Shown piece after piece: positions 5,987 to 13,806 of a DNA stretch of 16,900 bases. The first letter of the stretch is position 1; the number at the start of each line of letters is the position of its first letter. A program made the translations under genes and the position numbers. The stretch is from positions 1 to 16,900 of the forward strand of contig JAZOLH010000003.1 of NCBI GenBank assembly GCA_045652815.1. Direction: 5' to 3'. Under the pieces are notes generated by a model. That model was not told the origin of the DNA, searched no databases, and was given only the letters and a program-made list of their open reading frames with translations. This DNA is from UMGS755 sp045652815 (GTDB lineage Bacteria; Bacillota; Clostridia; UBA1381; UBA9506).

Positions 5987-8092
5987 TTACACACTGTAAA
6001 TCAAATCATTATATGTAGGAATCGGCCAGTAATCGCTATCTACGATGGTTTCTAAAGCATCAGCATGTTTTCTGATGTCATCCATAGCAGTCACAAGGTT
6101 ATCTCTGATGAAGTTTGCATGCTTTACAAAATCATCGCTGTAGGATTCTGCTTTATGAATTGCTTTTTCCAATTTATTCATAGCTTTATAAAGCGCGTTG
6201 ATACCGTCAGTTAACTTCAGGAGCAAATCTTCAGCCGGCTGGGTGATACAAGCAACACCTGTTGCCTTTGTGTTGTTAATGCCCTGTGCCACTTTGTCAG
6301 CATACTGCAGGCAAGCCGGCAGGATCTGACGATGCAGCATCTGAAGCAGTGTCTGCGCTTCGATGGAAACAATCTTTGAGTACTTCTCCATCTTGATTTC
6401 ATAACGAGCGTGAAGTTCTGTGCCTGTATATACATGATGCTTTTCAAACATCGCCACAGATTCGGGATAGATAAAAGCCTCATAAGAATCAACAGAATTG
6501 GGAATATTGGGCAGACCACGACGTTTTGCCTCTTGTACCCACTCTTCTCCGTAACCATTACCGTTGAAGATAATGCGTTTATGCTTCTTAATGATATCAG
6601 CAAGAAGCGCATCGATGGCCTTGTTGAAATCATCTGCTTTTTCCAGTTTATCGGCAATGGCGCAAAGGGCTTCTGCTACAACAGTATTCAGTACTGTGTT
6701 GGGTCCTGCAATGGATGCAGAAGACGGAACCATACGGAATTCGAATTTGTTACCCGTGAAAGCAAAGGGCGAAGTTCTGTTTCTGTCACTTGTATCGAGG
6801 GACAGATTCGGCAGACCGGGAACGCCGATATCTAGCACACCACCGAATTTTGTGTCGCTCTCTTCACCGGTTTCAATCTGATGCAGAATATCCGAAAGTT
6901 CATCACCCAAGAAGATGGAAATGATGGCCGGCGGTGCTTCCAGCGCGCCTAAACGATGGTCGTTACCTGCATTGGCTGCAGAGGCACGAATGAGAGCCGC
7001 GTGATCATCAATGGCGCTGATAACAGCACAAAGGAACACTAAAAATCTTGCATTTTCTCTGGGAGTTTTACCGGGGTTTAACAGGTTTACACCACCATCT
7101 GTGGTGATGGACCAGTTGTTATGTTTACCGGAACCGTTGAGCCCTGCAAAGGGTTTTTCGTGAAGCAGACAAACCATACCGTGATGGTCGGCAATCTTCT
7201 TCATCAGTTCCATTGTAATCTGGTTATGGTCACAAGCAATGTTAACGGTTTCAAAAATCGGTGCCAATTCGTGCTGGGCAGGAGCCGCCTCGTTATGCTT
7301 GGTTTTAGAGGGCACGCCAACTTTCCAAAGGGCTGTGTCCAGTTCTTTCATGTAAGCAGAAACACGCTCTTTTAATGTACCAAAATAGTGGTCATCCATT
7401 TCCTGTGTTTTCGGCGGCTTAGCACCCAAAAGAGTTCTGCCGGTAAACACAAGGTCAGGGCGTTCTTTCCACATTTTTTTATCAACCAAAAAGTATTCTT
7501 GCTCTGCACCACAGCTAACAGAAACACGTTCGGTTTCTGTATCGCCAAACAGACGCAGAATGCGGACAGTCTGCTTGGAAAGTGCTTCAACAGAGCGCAA
7601 AAGCGGTGTTTTTTTATCCAGCGCTTCGCCGTTATAGGAACAAAAAGCGGTGGGAATACAAAGGGTTACGCCACTGGAATCTTCTTTTAAAAAGGCAGGT
7701 GATGTGCAGTCCCAAGCGGTGTAACCACGGGCTTCAAAGGTTGCACGCAAACCACCGGAAGGGAAACTGGAGGCATCGGGCTCACCCTTAATCAGGGCTT
7801 TTGCAGAAAATTCCATAATAGCATGTCCTTTGGACATTGTTAAAAAGGAATCGTGCTTTTCTGCAGTAAAGCCATTCAGCGGCTGGAACCAATGGGTATA
7901 ATGTGTCGCACCATTCTCAAGGGCCCAATCTTTCATGGCTTCTGCCACAGCTTCTGCCACCTTCAGATTCAGCGGCATACCTTTATCAATGGTGTTTTTC
8001 AGTTCATTAAAGATATTTCTCGGCAAACGCTTTTGCATCACATCTTCATTAAAAACGTGACAGCCGAAAATCTCCTGTAAATTGCTACCCAT
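5987..8092 (-). CDS. glnN: Glutamine synthetase type III
   Basis: It makes glutamine from glutamate, ammonia and ATP. At 701 residues it is the large type III form (dodecamer, about 700-730 residues), far longer than GlnA of about 445. Seen motifs: HYTHWFQPLNGFTAEKHDSF (64-83), typical of type III; the metal-site segment GAEQEYFLVD (195-204); KHNEAAPAQHELAPIFE (265-281); and the ATP/glutamate segment NGSGKHNNWS (319-328). The ATG at 8092 has GGGGAGG 8 bases upstream. The gene is monocistronic, with its own promoter and shared terminator. I found no convincing GlnR/TnrA-type operator or glutamine riboswitch in its leader of about 50 bases. Type III enzymes are common in Bacteroidetes, cyanobacteria and Clostridia. 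Confidence 0.96.
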   Translation of the reverse strand: MGSNLQEIFGCHVFNEDVMQKRLPRNIFNELKNTIDKGMPLNLKVAEAVAEAMKDWALENGATHYTHWFQPLNGFTAEKHDSFLTMSKGHAIMEFSAKALIKGEPDASSFPSGGLRATFEARGYTAWDCTSPAFLKEDSSGVTLCIPTAFCSYNGEALDKKTPLLRSVEALSKQTVRILRLFGDTETERVSVSCGAEQEYFLVDKKMWKERPDLVFTGRTLLGAKPPKTQEMDDHYFGTLKERVSAYMKELDTALWKVGVPSKTKHNEAAPAQHELAPIFETVNIACDHNQITMELMKKIADHHGMVCLLHEKPFAGLNGSGKHNNWSITTDGGVNLLNPGKTPRENARFLVFLCAVISAIDDHAALIRASAANAGNDHRLGALEAPPAIISIFLGDELSDILHQIETGEESDTKFGGVLDIGVPGLPNLSLDTSDRNRTSPFAFTGNKFEFRMVPSSASIAGPNTVLNTVVAEALCAIADKLEKADDFNKAIDALLADIIKKHKRIIFNGNGYGEEWVQEAKRRGLPNIPNSVDSYEAFIYPESVAMFEKHHVYTGTELHARYEIKMEKYSKIVSIEAQTLLQMLHRQILPACLQYADKVAQGINNTKATGVACITQPAEDLLLKLTDGINALYKAMNKLEKAIHKAESYSDDFVKHANFIRDNLVTAMDDIRKHADALETIVDSDYWPIPTYNDLIYSV

Positions 8093-8147
8093 ACAAGTGC
8101 CCTCCCCTTTTTATCTGAACAAAACAAATATATACCAATTTTTTATT

Positions 8148-8177
8148 ATTGTACCATAAACCCCATATGCTCTGCAA
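8148..8177 (-). promoter_or_regulatory. Promoter of the glutamine synthetase gene
   Basis: On the minus strand TTGCAG (8177-8172), an 18-base spacer and TACAAT (8153-8148) preceded by TGG form an extended -10 promoter. The predicted start is near 8141, giving a leader of about 50 bases. The upstream lgt operon ends in its own hairpin, which supports separate transcription. Confidence 0.7.
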
Positions 8178-8187
8178 GGCAATTTTT

Positions 8188-8228
8188 CAAAAAAACTGCT
8201 CTTTTTACACCAAAAACAGCAATTTTTT
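8188..8228 (-). terminator. Intrinsic terminator at the end of the lgt operon
   Basis: On the minus strand an 11-bp arm AAAAAATTGCT and its partner AGCAGTTTTTT (one G-U pair) enclose a G-G mismatch, a 5-bp TTTTT/AAAAA stem and a GGTGT loop, and the 3' arm ends in a run of seven T. The 5' arm begins within the lgt stop codon, so the hairpin starts right where translation ends. Confidence 0.75.
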
Positions 8229-9024
8229 ATGCTTTTTCAGGGTTTTTACGACCTTTTCGCAGGATAATCCATAAAATAATCCCCACCACCACACACAAAA
8301 GAGCTATCAATTGGGAGATTCTGATGGGACCTAGCCACAAACTATCCGTTCTGAGTCCTTCAATAAAGAAGCGACCGAGACCATAGAATATAATATAAAG
8401 CAAAAAGATTTCGCCATCGAATTTGCGGTGCATATCAAAGAGATTCAAAAGAATAAAAACACCCAAATTCCACAAAGATTCATATAAAAATGTGGGATGC
8501 ACGGTGATGCCCTTATTCAAAATTTCCATTCGAAACAAGGCATTTGTCGTTTCGCTGCCATATGCTTCCGCATTGACAAAGTTACCCCACCTGCCTATCA
8601 TTTGCCCAATTAAAAGACCAAAGGCACCGATATCAAAAATCTTGCCGAAAGGCACTTTTTTCATGCGGCAATAGATAGCCGTTGACAAGCAAGCACCGAT
8701 CACCGCACCGTAAATAGCGATACCGCCTTCCCAGATTTTAAAAATATCCAATAGGTTATTTTGATACTCGCTCCAACTGAAAATCACATAGTAAAGTCTT
8801 GCACAAACCAAAGCAGAGGGCAAGCCATAAAGAACAACATCAATGATTGTATCGTTTGAAATCTCTCTTCCCTTCCCCTTTTTAACACCAAACAAATATG
8901 CCAAAACAAGGCCGGTGGCAATAATAACACCGTACCAATGAATGGTCAGACCCAAAAAAGAGAAACTTTCTGTCAGGGCAAAAGGACCAATATGCAAGCC
9001 GGGAAAAGCAATGATGTTTTTCAA
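8227..9024 (-). CDS. lgt: Prolipoprotein diacylglyceryl transferase
   Basis: Lgt is the polytopic membrane enzyme that moves diacylglycerol from phosphatidylglycerol to the lipobox cysteine of prelipoproteins. Numbered from the upstream in-frame GTG at 9033 (268 residues), the signature IGRWGNFVNAEAYG is at 146-159, with IHWYG (31-35), HPTFLYES (179-186) and YGLGRFFIEGLRTDS (217-231). About seven hydrophobic segments are visible. The start is uncertain. The GTG at 9033 lacks an upstream binding site, whereas a strong GAGGTGA overlapping it sits at the right distance from the TTG at 9024, which I prefer (265 residues). The gene follows the M16 peptidase after about 20 bases, is last in the long operon, and ends at a hairpin terminator. 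Confidence 0.94.
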   Translation of the reverse strand: MKNIIAFPGLHIGPFALTESFSFLGLTIHWYGVIIATGLVLAYLFGVKKGKGREISNDTIIDVVLYGLPSALVCARLYYVIFSWSEYQNNLLDIFKIWEGGIAIYGAVIGACLSTAIYCRMKKVPFGKIFDIGAFGLLIGQMIGRWGNFVNAEAYGSETTNALFRMEILNKGITVHPTFLYESLWNLGVFILLNLFDMHRKFDGEIFLLYIIFYGLGRFFIEGLRTDSLWLGPIRISQLIALLCVVVGIILWIILRKGRKNPEKA

Positions 9025-9044
9025 TTCTGTCACCTCAGTTGTCT

Positions 9045-10331
9045 TTAGTTAGGGCGTACCACTGATAAGACACAACGGTCTGCATCAAAATAAGAGCGCA
9101 GACGGTTTAAAATATCTTCATCCGTCATAGTCTGCATCACGTCCACCGCATCAAAGGGTGAAATGTTGTTAAACACCTGACTGATATATTGATGAGCCAC
9201 ACCGCTTAAACTGTTAAAATGCTTGATATAGCGGCCAAGCATAGCGCGGCGCACTCGCTGGATGTCTTCACTATCAAGCCCGTCTCTGATGGCTTTTTGA
9301 ACGCCTTCAAGCACAATCTCGCGAACTTTTTCAGGCTCCCGACTTTCGCCGGAGAGAGCCACAAAACCATATTCTTTTTCGCAGGTGATTTCCATATCCA
9401 TATCACCTAAAATATAGCCGCTATCGTAGAGCTTTGTATAAATCTCGCTGGTTTTTCCAAATAACAATTCGCAAATCACAGAAAGTTCTGCATCTTTTTT
9501 CAACAGTTCTCTGCCATCATAGCCGCTATCGGGATCTTTAAAACCAAACATAAACATCGGCACGCTAACATCCATTTTGCGGCTGGTTTCTCTCTTGCAA
9601 ACTTCCTTGGGCTCGTTGCCGTAAAACCGCTTGATGTGGCCTTTGGGGGCATCATTCTGTAACAATCTGGGCTCGATATAATCGCCCAAAGTTTCGGGGT
9701 TTACATCACCGATGATAAACAAACACATATTAGACAGATTGTAGAATGTGTTGTAGCAATCATAAAGGGTTTCTTTTGTGATTTTTGCGATGCTTTCTTT
9801 TGTGCCCGCAATGTCAATACGAACGGGGTGTTCAGAAAACATCGCCGCCAGAAAATCCATCATCAGTCGCCAACCGGGATCATCATCATACATACCGATT
9901 TCCTGACCGATAATGCCCTGCTCTTTGGCAACGTTTTCATCGGTAAAATAAGGATGCTGCACAAAATCAAGCAAAATGCCAAGGTTTTCTTCTACGTCCT
10001 GGGTACATTCAAACAGATAGGCTGTCACGTGAAAACTGGTGTAAGCATTAGCATTGGCACCAAATTTTGCATAACTTTCAAACACATTAGAGCCATCAGG
10101 CTGTTCAAAGAGTTTATGCTCCAAAAAGTGCGCAATACCATCAGGAATCTGCATTTCCTCTTTGGCAGGAGGCGTAAAATGATTATCAACAGAGCCAAAA
10201 TCCGTACCAAAAATAGCATAGCACTTGCTGTAACCACGTTTAGGCATAATGGCGATTTTCAGGCCACTTTTGTGTGTGGCTGTGTAGAGAGTTTCTTTTA
10301 ATGTTTCATTATATTCAACACTAAAGTTCAT
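9045..10331 (-). CDS. M16 family zinc peptidase, catalytic partner (YmfH-like)
   Basis: This is a 428-residue protein of the pitrilysin/insulinase superfamily. The inverted zinc motif is intact: H68-x-x-E71-H72 in AHFLEHKLFE, with third ligand E144 and companion E137 in EQGIIGQEIGMYDDDP (137-152). An N-terminal M16 domain is followed by the inactive C-terminal domain (about 185-420). It overlaps the stop of the upstream M16 gene by one base (TGATG), with AGAGGTGA as binding site, so the two are translationally coupled and probably form a heterodimer. The pair matches B. subtilis YmfH/YmfF, whose substrates are poorly known and which databases link by context to EF-P modification. None of the usual ymf neighbours is present here. 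Confidence 0.88.
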   Translation of the reverse strand: MNFSVEYNETLKETLYTATHKSGLKIAIMPKRGYSKCYAIFGTDFGSVDNHFTPPAKEEMQIPDGIAHFLEHKLFEQPDGSNVFESYAKFGANANAYTSFHVTAYLFECTQDVEENLGILLDFVQHPYFTDENVAKEQGIIGQEIGMYDDDPGWRLMMDFLAAMFSEHPVRIDIAGTKESIAKITKETLYDCYNTFYNLSNMCLFIIGDVNPETLGDYIEPRLLQNDAPKGHIKRFYGNEPKEVCKRETSRKMDVSVPMFMFGFKDPDSGYDGRELLKKDAELSVICELLFGKTSEIYTKLYDSGYILGDMDMEITCEKEYGFVALSGESREPEKVREIVLEGVQKAIRDGLDSEDIQRVRRAMLGRYIKHFNSLSGVAHQYISQVFNNISPFDAVDVMQTMTDEDILNRLRSYFDADRCVLSVVRPN

Positions 10332-11602
10332 CAGTTTTCACCTCTCATTACATACACCATTTCAGGTTTAATCTGCTTTGCAATTGCAATCACGCGCTCT
10401 TTTGTCACTGCGCTAATCAATTCGCACTGTTCTTCCAAACTAATGGAAGTGCCTGTTACCGCCTGACCTAAATAATAGTTCGTCAGGGCACCGGCAGAAT
10501 CTTTAAATGTGCGGAGGGCATTGACGATACTTTTGATAGAAACTTCCATTTCGTAATCGGAAATATCCCCATCCTGCATAGCTTTAAGCTGTGCTAAAAT
10601 CTCGTTTTCCGCTTTCTTGCGGTTTTCAAGTTCAATCCCTGATGATACCAGCATCATGCCTTTAAAACGCTCTAAACGGGAAGATGCATAGTAACAAAGG
10701 CTCAGTTTCTCACGAACATTGTTAAAGAGTTTAGAATGAGCACCGCTACCAAACACGCTGTTAAACACCATCAAATCGGCATAACGCTCCTCGGTGGGCG
10801 CAATGCCTGTATAGAAACCAATGGAGAGTTTCGCCTGAGAAATATCATAGCGCTCCTCTACTTCACGATATGCACCTGTAGGCAGATAAAGGTCGGTTTT
10901 GGGATAGTTTATTTCTTTGGGAGCGATAGAGGTAAAACGTTCTTTTGCCATCTCTAAAATGGCATTTGCATCCGCTTTACCCGTTACAAAAATATCGATA
11001 AGGCTTTCGTTCATCACTTTCTGATAGTGAGCATATAAGGATGCGGCGGTAATCTCCTTCACAGAGTCCACATCACCCAGTTCATGGATAGCGTAGTTAT
11101 CCCCTGCACACATGTTTTCAATTAAACGCCAAACTGCATAACTGCGCTTGTCGTTAATCTGTGCCTCAATATCATTGATAAGATTCACCTTTTCCTGAGA
11201 CACATAATCCTCGCGGAAGGCACCATCTTTAACCTGCGGGCAAAAAATCATATCAAATAAAGCTTTCGTCGCCTCCGCCACAACCGTTTCACCTACAGGC
11301 AGAAAACTATCCTCTACCACGTTGATGGAAAAGGATAAAATCTGATCTTCACCCTTGCGGCTTACATCCGCAGAAAAAGACGCACCATAAAGAGACTGCA
11401 TATAACGACTGATGGCCGCCATATCAGTGAGTTTACTGCTGCCGCGACCCATAACAGAGGTCAAAAGCGCATTGTTTGCCGCTTCTTCCTTGCAAAGAGG
11501 ACGGTGAAAATGCACACTGACCGAAACAGTTTTAAACTGTTCAGCAGGAATATAATGAAGCCGAATGCCCGGCTTAATTTCAGTTGTTGTCACCTGATTC
11601 AT
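10331..11602 (-). CDS. M16 family peptidase-like protein, non-catalytic partner (YmfF-like)
   Basis: The 423-residue product has the two-domain M16 layout, but the position of the HxxEH zinc motif reads LLTSVMGRGS (about 46-55) with no ligands, so it should not be a peptidase by itself. The C-terminal substrate-handling segment FGSGAHSKLFNNVREKLSL (284-302) is well kept, as in the non-catalytic subunit of processing peptidases and in B. subtilis YmfF. The ATG at 11602 is chosen because AAAGGAAC lies just upstream; the longer form from 11674 would run into rsmI and adds residues unlike the family. The rsmI stop is 16 bases upstream, and the catalytic partner follows with a one-base overlap. 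Confidence 0.87.
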   Translation of the reverse strand: MNQVTTTEIKPGIRLHYIPAEQFKTVSVSVHFHRPLCKEEAANNALLTSVMGRGSSKLTDMAAISRYMQSLYGASFSADVSRKGEDQILSFSINVVEDSFLPVGETVVAEATKALFDMIFCPQVKDGAFREDYVSQEKVNLINDIEAQINDKRSYAVWRLIENMCAGDNYAIHELGDVDSVKEITAASLYAHYQKVMNESLIDIFVTGKADANAILEMAKERFTSIAPKEINYPKTDLYLPTGAYREVEERYDISQAKLSIGFYTGIAPTEERYADLMVFNSVFGSGAHSKLFNNVREKLSLCYYASSRLERFKGMMLVSSGIELENRKKAENEILAQLKAMQDGDISDYEMEVSIKSIVNALRTFKDSAGALTNYYLGQAVTGTSISLEEQCELISAVTKERVIAIAKQIKPEMVYVMRGEN

Positions 11603-11618
11603 TGAAAAGTTCCTTTCT

Positions 11619-12527
11619 TTACTGACCTTTTTCAGTGAGTGCCGCCGCATAAATATCACGCTTGGAGACGCCACGGTCAGATGCTACAGCTTTTTGCGCT
11701 TCTTTTACATCAAGGCCTAAATCCGTATAATGTTTAATATGTTCTAAAACCGATAAATTATTAAGGTCAGACTCTGTTTCTTCACCAATCTGTGCCCCTT
11801 CGATAATCAATACATATTCACCCTTGGGTTCTTTATGCAGATAAATTTCAGAAGCTAAGGATAACGTTGTGCGAATAAATTCTTCGTGAATTTTCGTCAG
11901 TTCCCGCGCCAGAACAATTTTTCTGTCACCTAAAATGTCATATAAATCTTTTAAGGTGCGGCGCAATTTATGAGGTGCTTCGTAAAAAATCATCGTATGA
12001 GGCGTATGCTGAATCTCTAAAAGATGGTCACGTCTGCTTTTTTTGTTGACGCTTAAAAAACCTTCAAAAGAAAAACGACCTGTGGGCAGTCCCGAAGAGA
12101 TCAAGGCAGAAATCGCCGCTGTTGCACCGGGAACAGGCACAACAGGAATATCATTTTGTGCACAAAGATACACCAGTTCTTCTCCGGGGTCAGAGATAGC
12201 AGGCGTTCCTGCATCAGACACCAAGGCAACAGATAAACCCTCTTTTAGCTTTTCGATAATGAAACTGCCCTTGCTTTTTTCATTGTGCTGAAAATAGCAA
12301 GTGAGGGGCGTTTTAATGCCCAGATGGTTTAACAGCTGGGCAGTTCTGCGGGTATCTTCCGCCGCAATTAAATCCGCATCGCGCAGAGTGCGGATGGCGC
12401 GCAGGGTCATATCCTCTAAGTTTCCGATGGGCGTTGCAACAAGATACAGTGTGCCTTTTTCCAAAGGTTTATCGGATAAAACGCTGTCATATTTAGTTTC
12501 TTGGGTTATTTCAAACTCTTTTGTCAT
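11619..12527 (-). CDS. rsmI: 16S rRNA (cytidine(1402)-2'-O)-methyltransferase RsmI
   Basis: It methylates the ribose of C1402 in the decoding centre of 16S rRNA using SAM. The tetrapyrrole-methylase fold shows LYLVATPIGNLEDMTLRAIR (27-46), LIAAEDTRRT (53-62), LVSDAGTPAISDPG (102-115) and VPGATAAISAL (132-142). The 302-residue length is slightly above the family norm, with about 26 residues before the first strand, longer than most homologues, and a C-terminal tail after about 235. The ATG at 12527 overlaps the upstream methylase stop (ATGA) and has AGGAGA at the right distance. The order TrmN6-like methylase then RsmI matches yabB-yabC of Bacillus. Confidence 0.95.
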   Translation of the reverse strand: MTKEFEITQETKYDSVLSDKPLEKGTLYLVATPIGNLEDMTLRAIRTLRDADLIAAEDTRRTAQLLNHLGIKTPLTCYFQHNEKSKGSFIIEKLKEGLSVALVSDAGTPAISDPGEELVYLCAQNDIPVVPVPGATAAISALISSGLPTGRFSFEGFLSVNKKSRRDHLLEIQHTPHTMIFYEAPHKLRRTLKDLYDILGDRKIVLARELTKIHEEFIRTTLSLASEIYLHKEPKGEYVLIIEGAQIGEETESDLNNLSVLEHIKHYTDLGLDVKEAQKAVASDRGVSKRDIYAAALTEKGQ

Positions 12528-13222
12528 GACTCTTCTCCTGTTTCAAGATGAACAATCATACCGCTGTTTCTATTCTTTTGACCCTCAATCACAAGTAGTC
12601 TCGGCGGTTTATTTTTTGCGGCAAACAAAGTCAACCGCTTGGGCTCGATGTTATGCTGGCGCATAGCAGAAATAATATCAGCAAGGCGTTCGGGACGATG
12701 GACCATATAAAACCGTCCCCCACTGGGCAAAAGGTACGATGCCGCCGCCGCACAATCAGACAGGTTGCACATCACTTCGTGGCGGGCAATGGTTACAGAA
12801 TCAAGTTCGTTCTGTTTACCTGTATTCGCTTTCATATAAGGCGGGTTACAGGTGACAACATTGAAGCTTTCCGCTTCAAAATGGTCACGAACTTCCTTAA
12901 GATCCCCCTGCAGAATGGCAACTTCACCTGTAAAGCCATTTAACTTTACAGTTCTCTGCGCCATTTCGCACATCTGAGGTTGGATTTCAAGACCTGTAAT
13001 CTGTGCCTTCGGCTCTTTTTTATGTAACAGCATAGGAACAATGCCCGTACCTGTGCACAAATCCATCACCGTTTCGCCCGGTTTAACATTGGCAAAGTCC
13101 GCCAGCTTCACCGCATCGGTACCAAAACGGAACTCGTTTGTTCCCTGAATAATTAAAACGCCACCGCCGATATCTTCAACGGTTTCAGTCTCACGGTTCA
13201 CCAGTTCATCAACCAATTTCAT
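12524..13222 (-). CDS. TrmN6/YabB-like SAM-dependent adenine-N6 methyltransferase
   Basis: The 232-residue class I methyltransferase has SAM motif I DLCTGTGIVPML (54-65), acidic loop ITGLEIQPQM (75-84) and the N6-adenine methylase motif NPPY (126-129) in VVTCNPPYMKANTG. The early stretch NEFRFGTDAVKLADF (29-43) is typical of the TrmN6/YfiC/YabB family, which modifies A37 of tRNA-Val in E. coli; the Bacillota substrate is inferred. The ATG at 13222 is preferred over the in-frame upstream start at 13240 because GGAGGG lies 5 bases ahead. It overlaps the end of recR by 14 bases, and the stop overlaps the rsmI start by 4, indicating tight coupling. Confidence 0.9.
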   Translation of the reverse strand: MKLVDELVNRETETVEDIGGGVLIIQGTNEFRFGTDAVKLADFANVKPGETVMDLCTGTGIVPMLLHKKEPKAQITGLEIQPQMCEMAQRTVKLNGFTGEVAILQGDLKEVRDHFEAESFNVVTCNPPYMKANTGKQNELDSVTIARHEVMCNLSDCAAAASYLLPSGGRFYMVHRPERLADIISAMRQHNIEPKRLTLFAAKNKPPRLLVIEGQKNRNSGMIVHLETGEES

Positions 13223-13805
13223 GGCGACCCTCCAGCGCACGTGTCAGCGTTACTTCATCGGCATATTCAAGATCGCCGCCCACGGGAATACCGTGAGCCA
13301 AACGGGTTACTTTCACATCAAAGGGCTTTAACAGTTTCGCCGCATACATTGCGGTGGTTTCGCCCTCTAAGTTCGGGTTGGTTGCCATAATTACTTCCCG
13401 CACTTCTCCACTTGCCACACGCTGCACCAGTTCTTTTAAGCGGATGTCTTCAGGACCGATGCCGTCCATAGGGGAAATCACGCCGTGGAGCACGTGGTAA
13501 AGGCCTTTAAATTCCCTTGTCTTTTCGATTTTAATCACATCTTTGGGTTTTTCCACAACGCAAATCAAAGAGCCATCACGACGTTCATCTGCGCAGATAT
13601 CGCAGGGTTCTTTATCGGTCAGGGACTGACAAACGGGACAAAATGTGATTTTTTCTTTTGCATTGATTAAAGCATCTGCAAAGCCTGCCACTTCCTCTTT
13701 GGAAAGATGCAGAACATAATAAGCCAAACGCTCAGCTGTTCGCTTACCAACACCGGGCATTTTGGCAAATTCTTCAATGAGTCTTGCTATGGGCACTGCA
13801 TACAT
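13209..13805 (-). CDS. recR: Recombination mediator protein RecR
   Basis: RecR works with RecF and RecO to load RecA at single-strand gaps. The 198-residue product matches family length. It has the helix-hairpin-helix FAKMPGVGKRTAERLAYY (13-30), a zinc finger with C56, C59, C68 and C71 (CPVCQ and CDIC), a Toprim domain (about 80-172, including LICVVEKPKDV and MATNPNLEGETTAMY) and the C-terminal VGGDLEYADEVTLTRALEG (175-193). The ATG has GGGGAGG 8 bases upstream, located in the end of the preceding gene, which stops one base before. In most Bacillota dnaX and the ybaB nucleoid-protein gene precede recR; here a methionine-synthase-like gene occupies that place. Confidence 0.97.
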   Translation of the reverse strand: MYAVPIARLIEEFAKMPGVGKRTAERLAYYVLHLSKEEVAGFADALINAKEKITFCPVCQSLTDKEPCDICADERRDGSLICVVEKPKDVIKIEKTREFKGLYHVLHGVISPMDGIGPEDIRLKELVQRVASGEVREVIMATNPNLEGETTAMYAAKLLKPFDVKVTRLAHGIPVGGDLEYADEVTLTRALEGRHEIG

Positions 13806-13806
13806 C

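Noticed and set aside
6410..6881. Overlapping plus-strand frames opposite glutamine synthetase
   Set aside because: Shadow frames of a highly conserved 701-residue enzyme; no independent support.
8093..8226. Riboswitch or glutamine-sensing RNA before the glutamine synthetase gene
   Set aside because: The predicted leader is only about 50 bases and AU-rich with no stable conserved fold; the structured part of the gap is the lgt terminator.
9828..10301. Plus-strand open frame of 157 codons opposite the YmfH-like gene
   Set aside because: No family features, composition is that of an antisense shadow, and the opposite strand holds an intact M16 peptidase with all zinc ligands.
11603..11674. 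Longer N terminus for the YmfF-like protein
   Set aside because: It would overlap the end of rsmI and lacks a binding site, whereas ATG 11602 has AAAGGAAC just upstream.
12301..12666. Plus-strand open frame of 121 codons opposite rsmI and the methylase
   Set aside because: It crosses two well-supported minus-strand genes and shows no motif or ribosome binding site.
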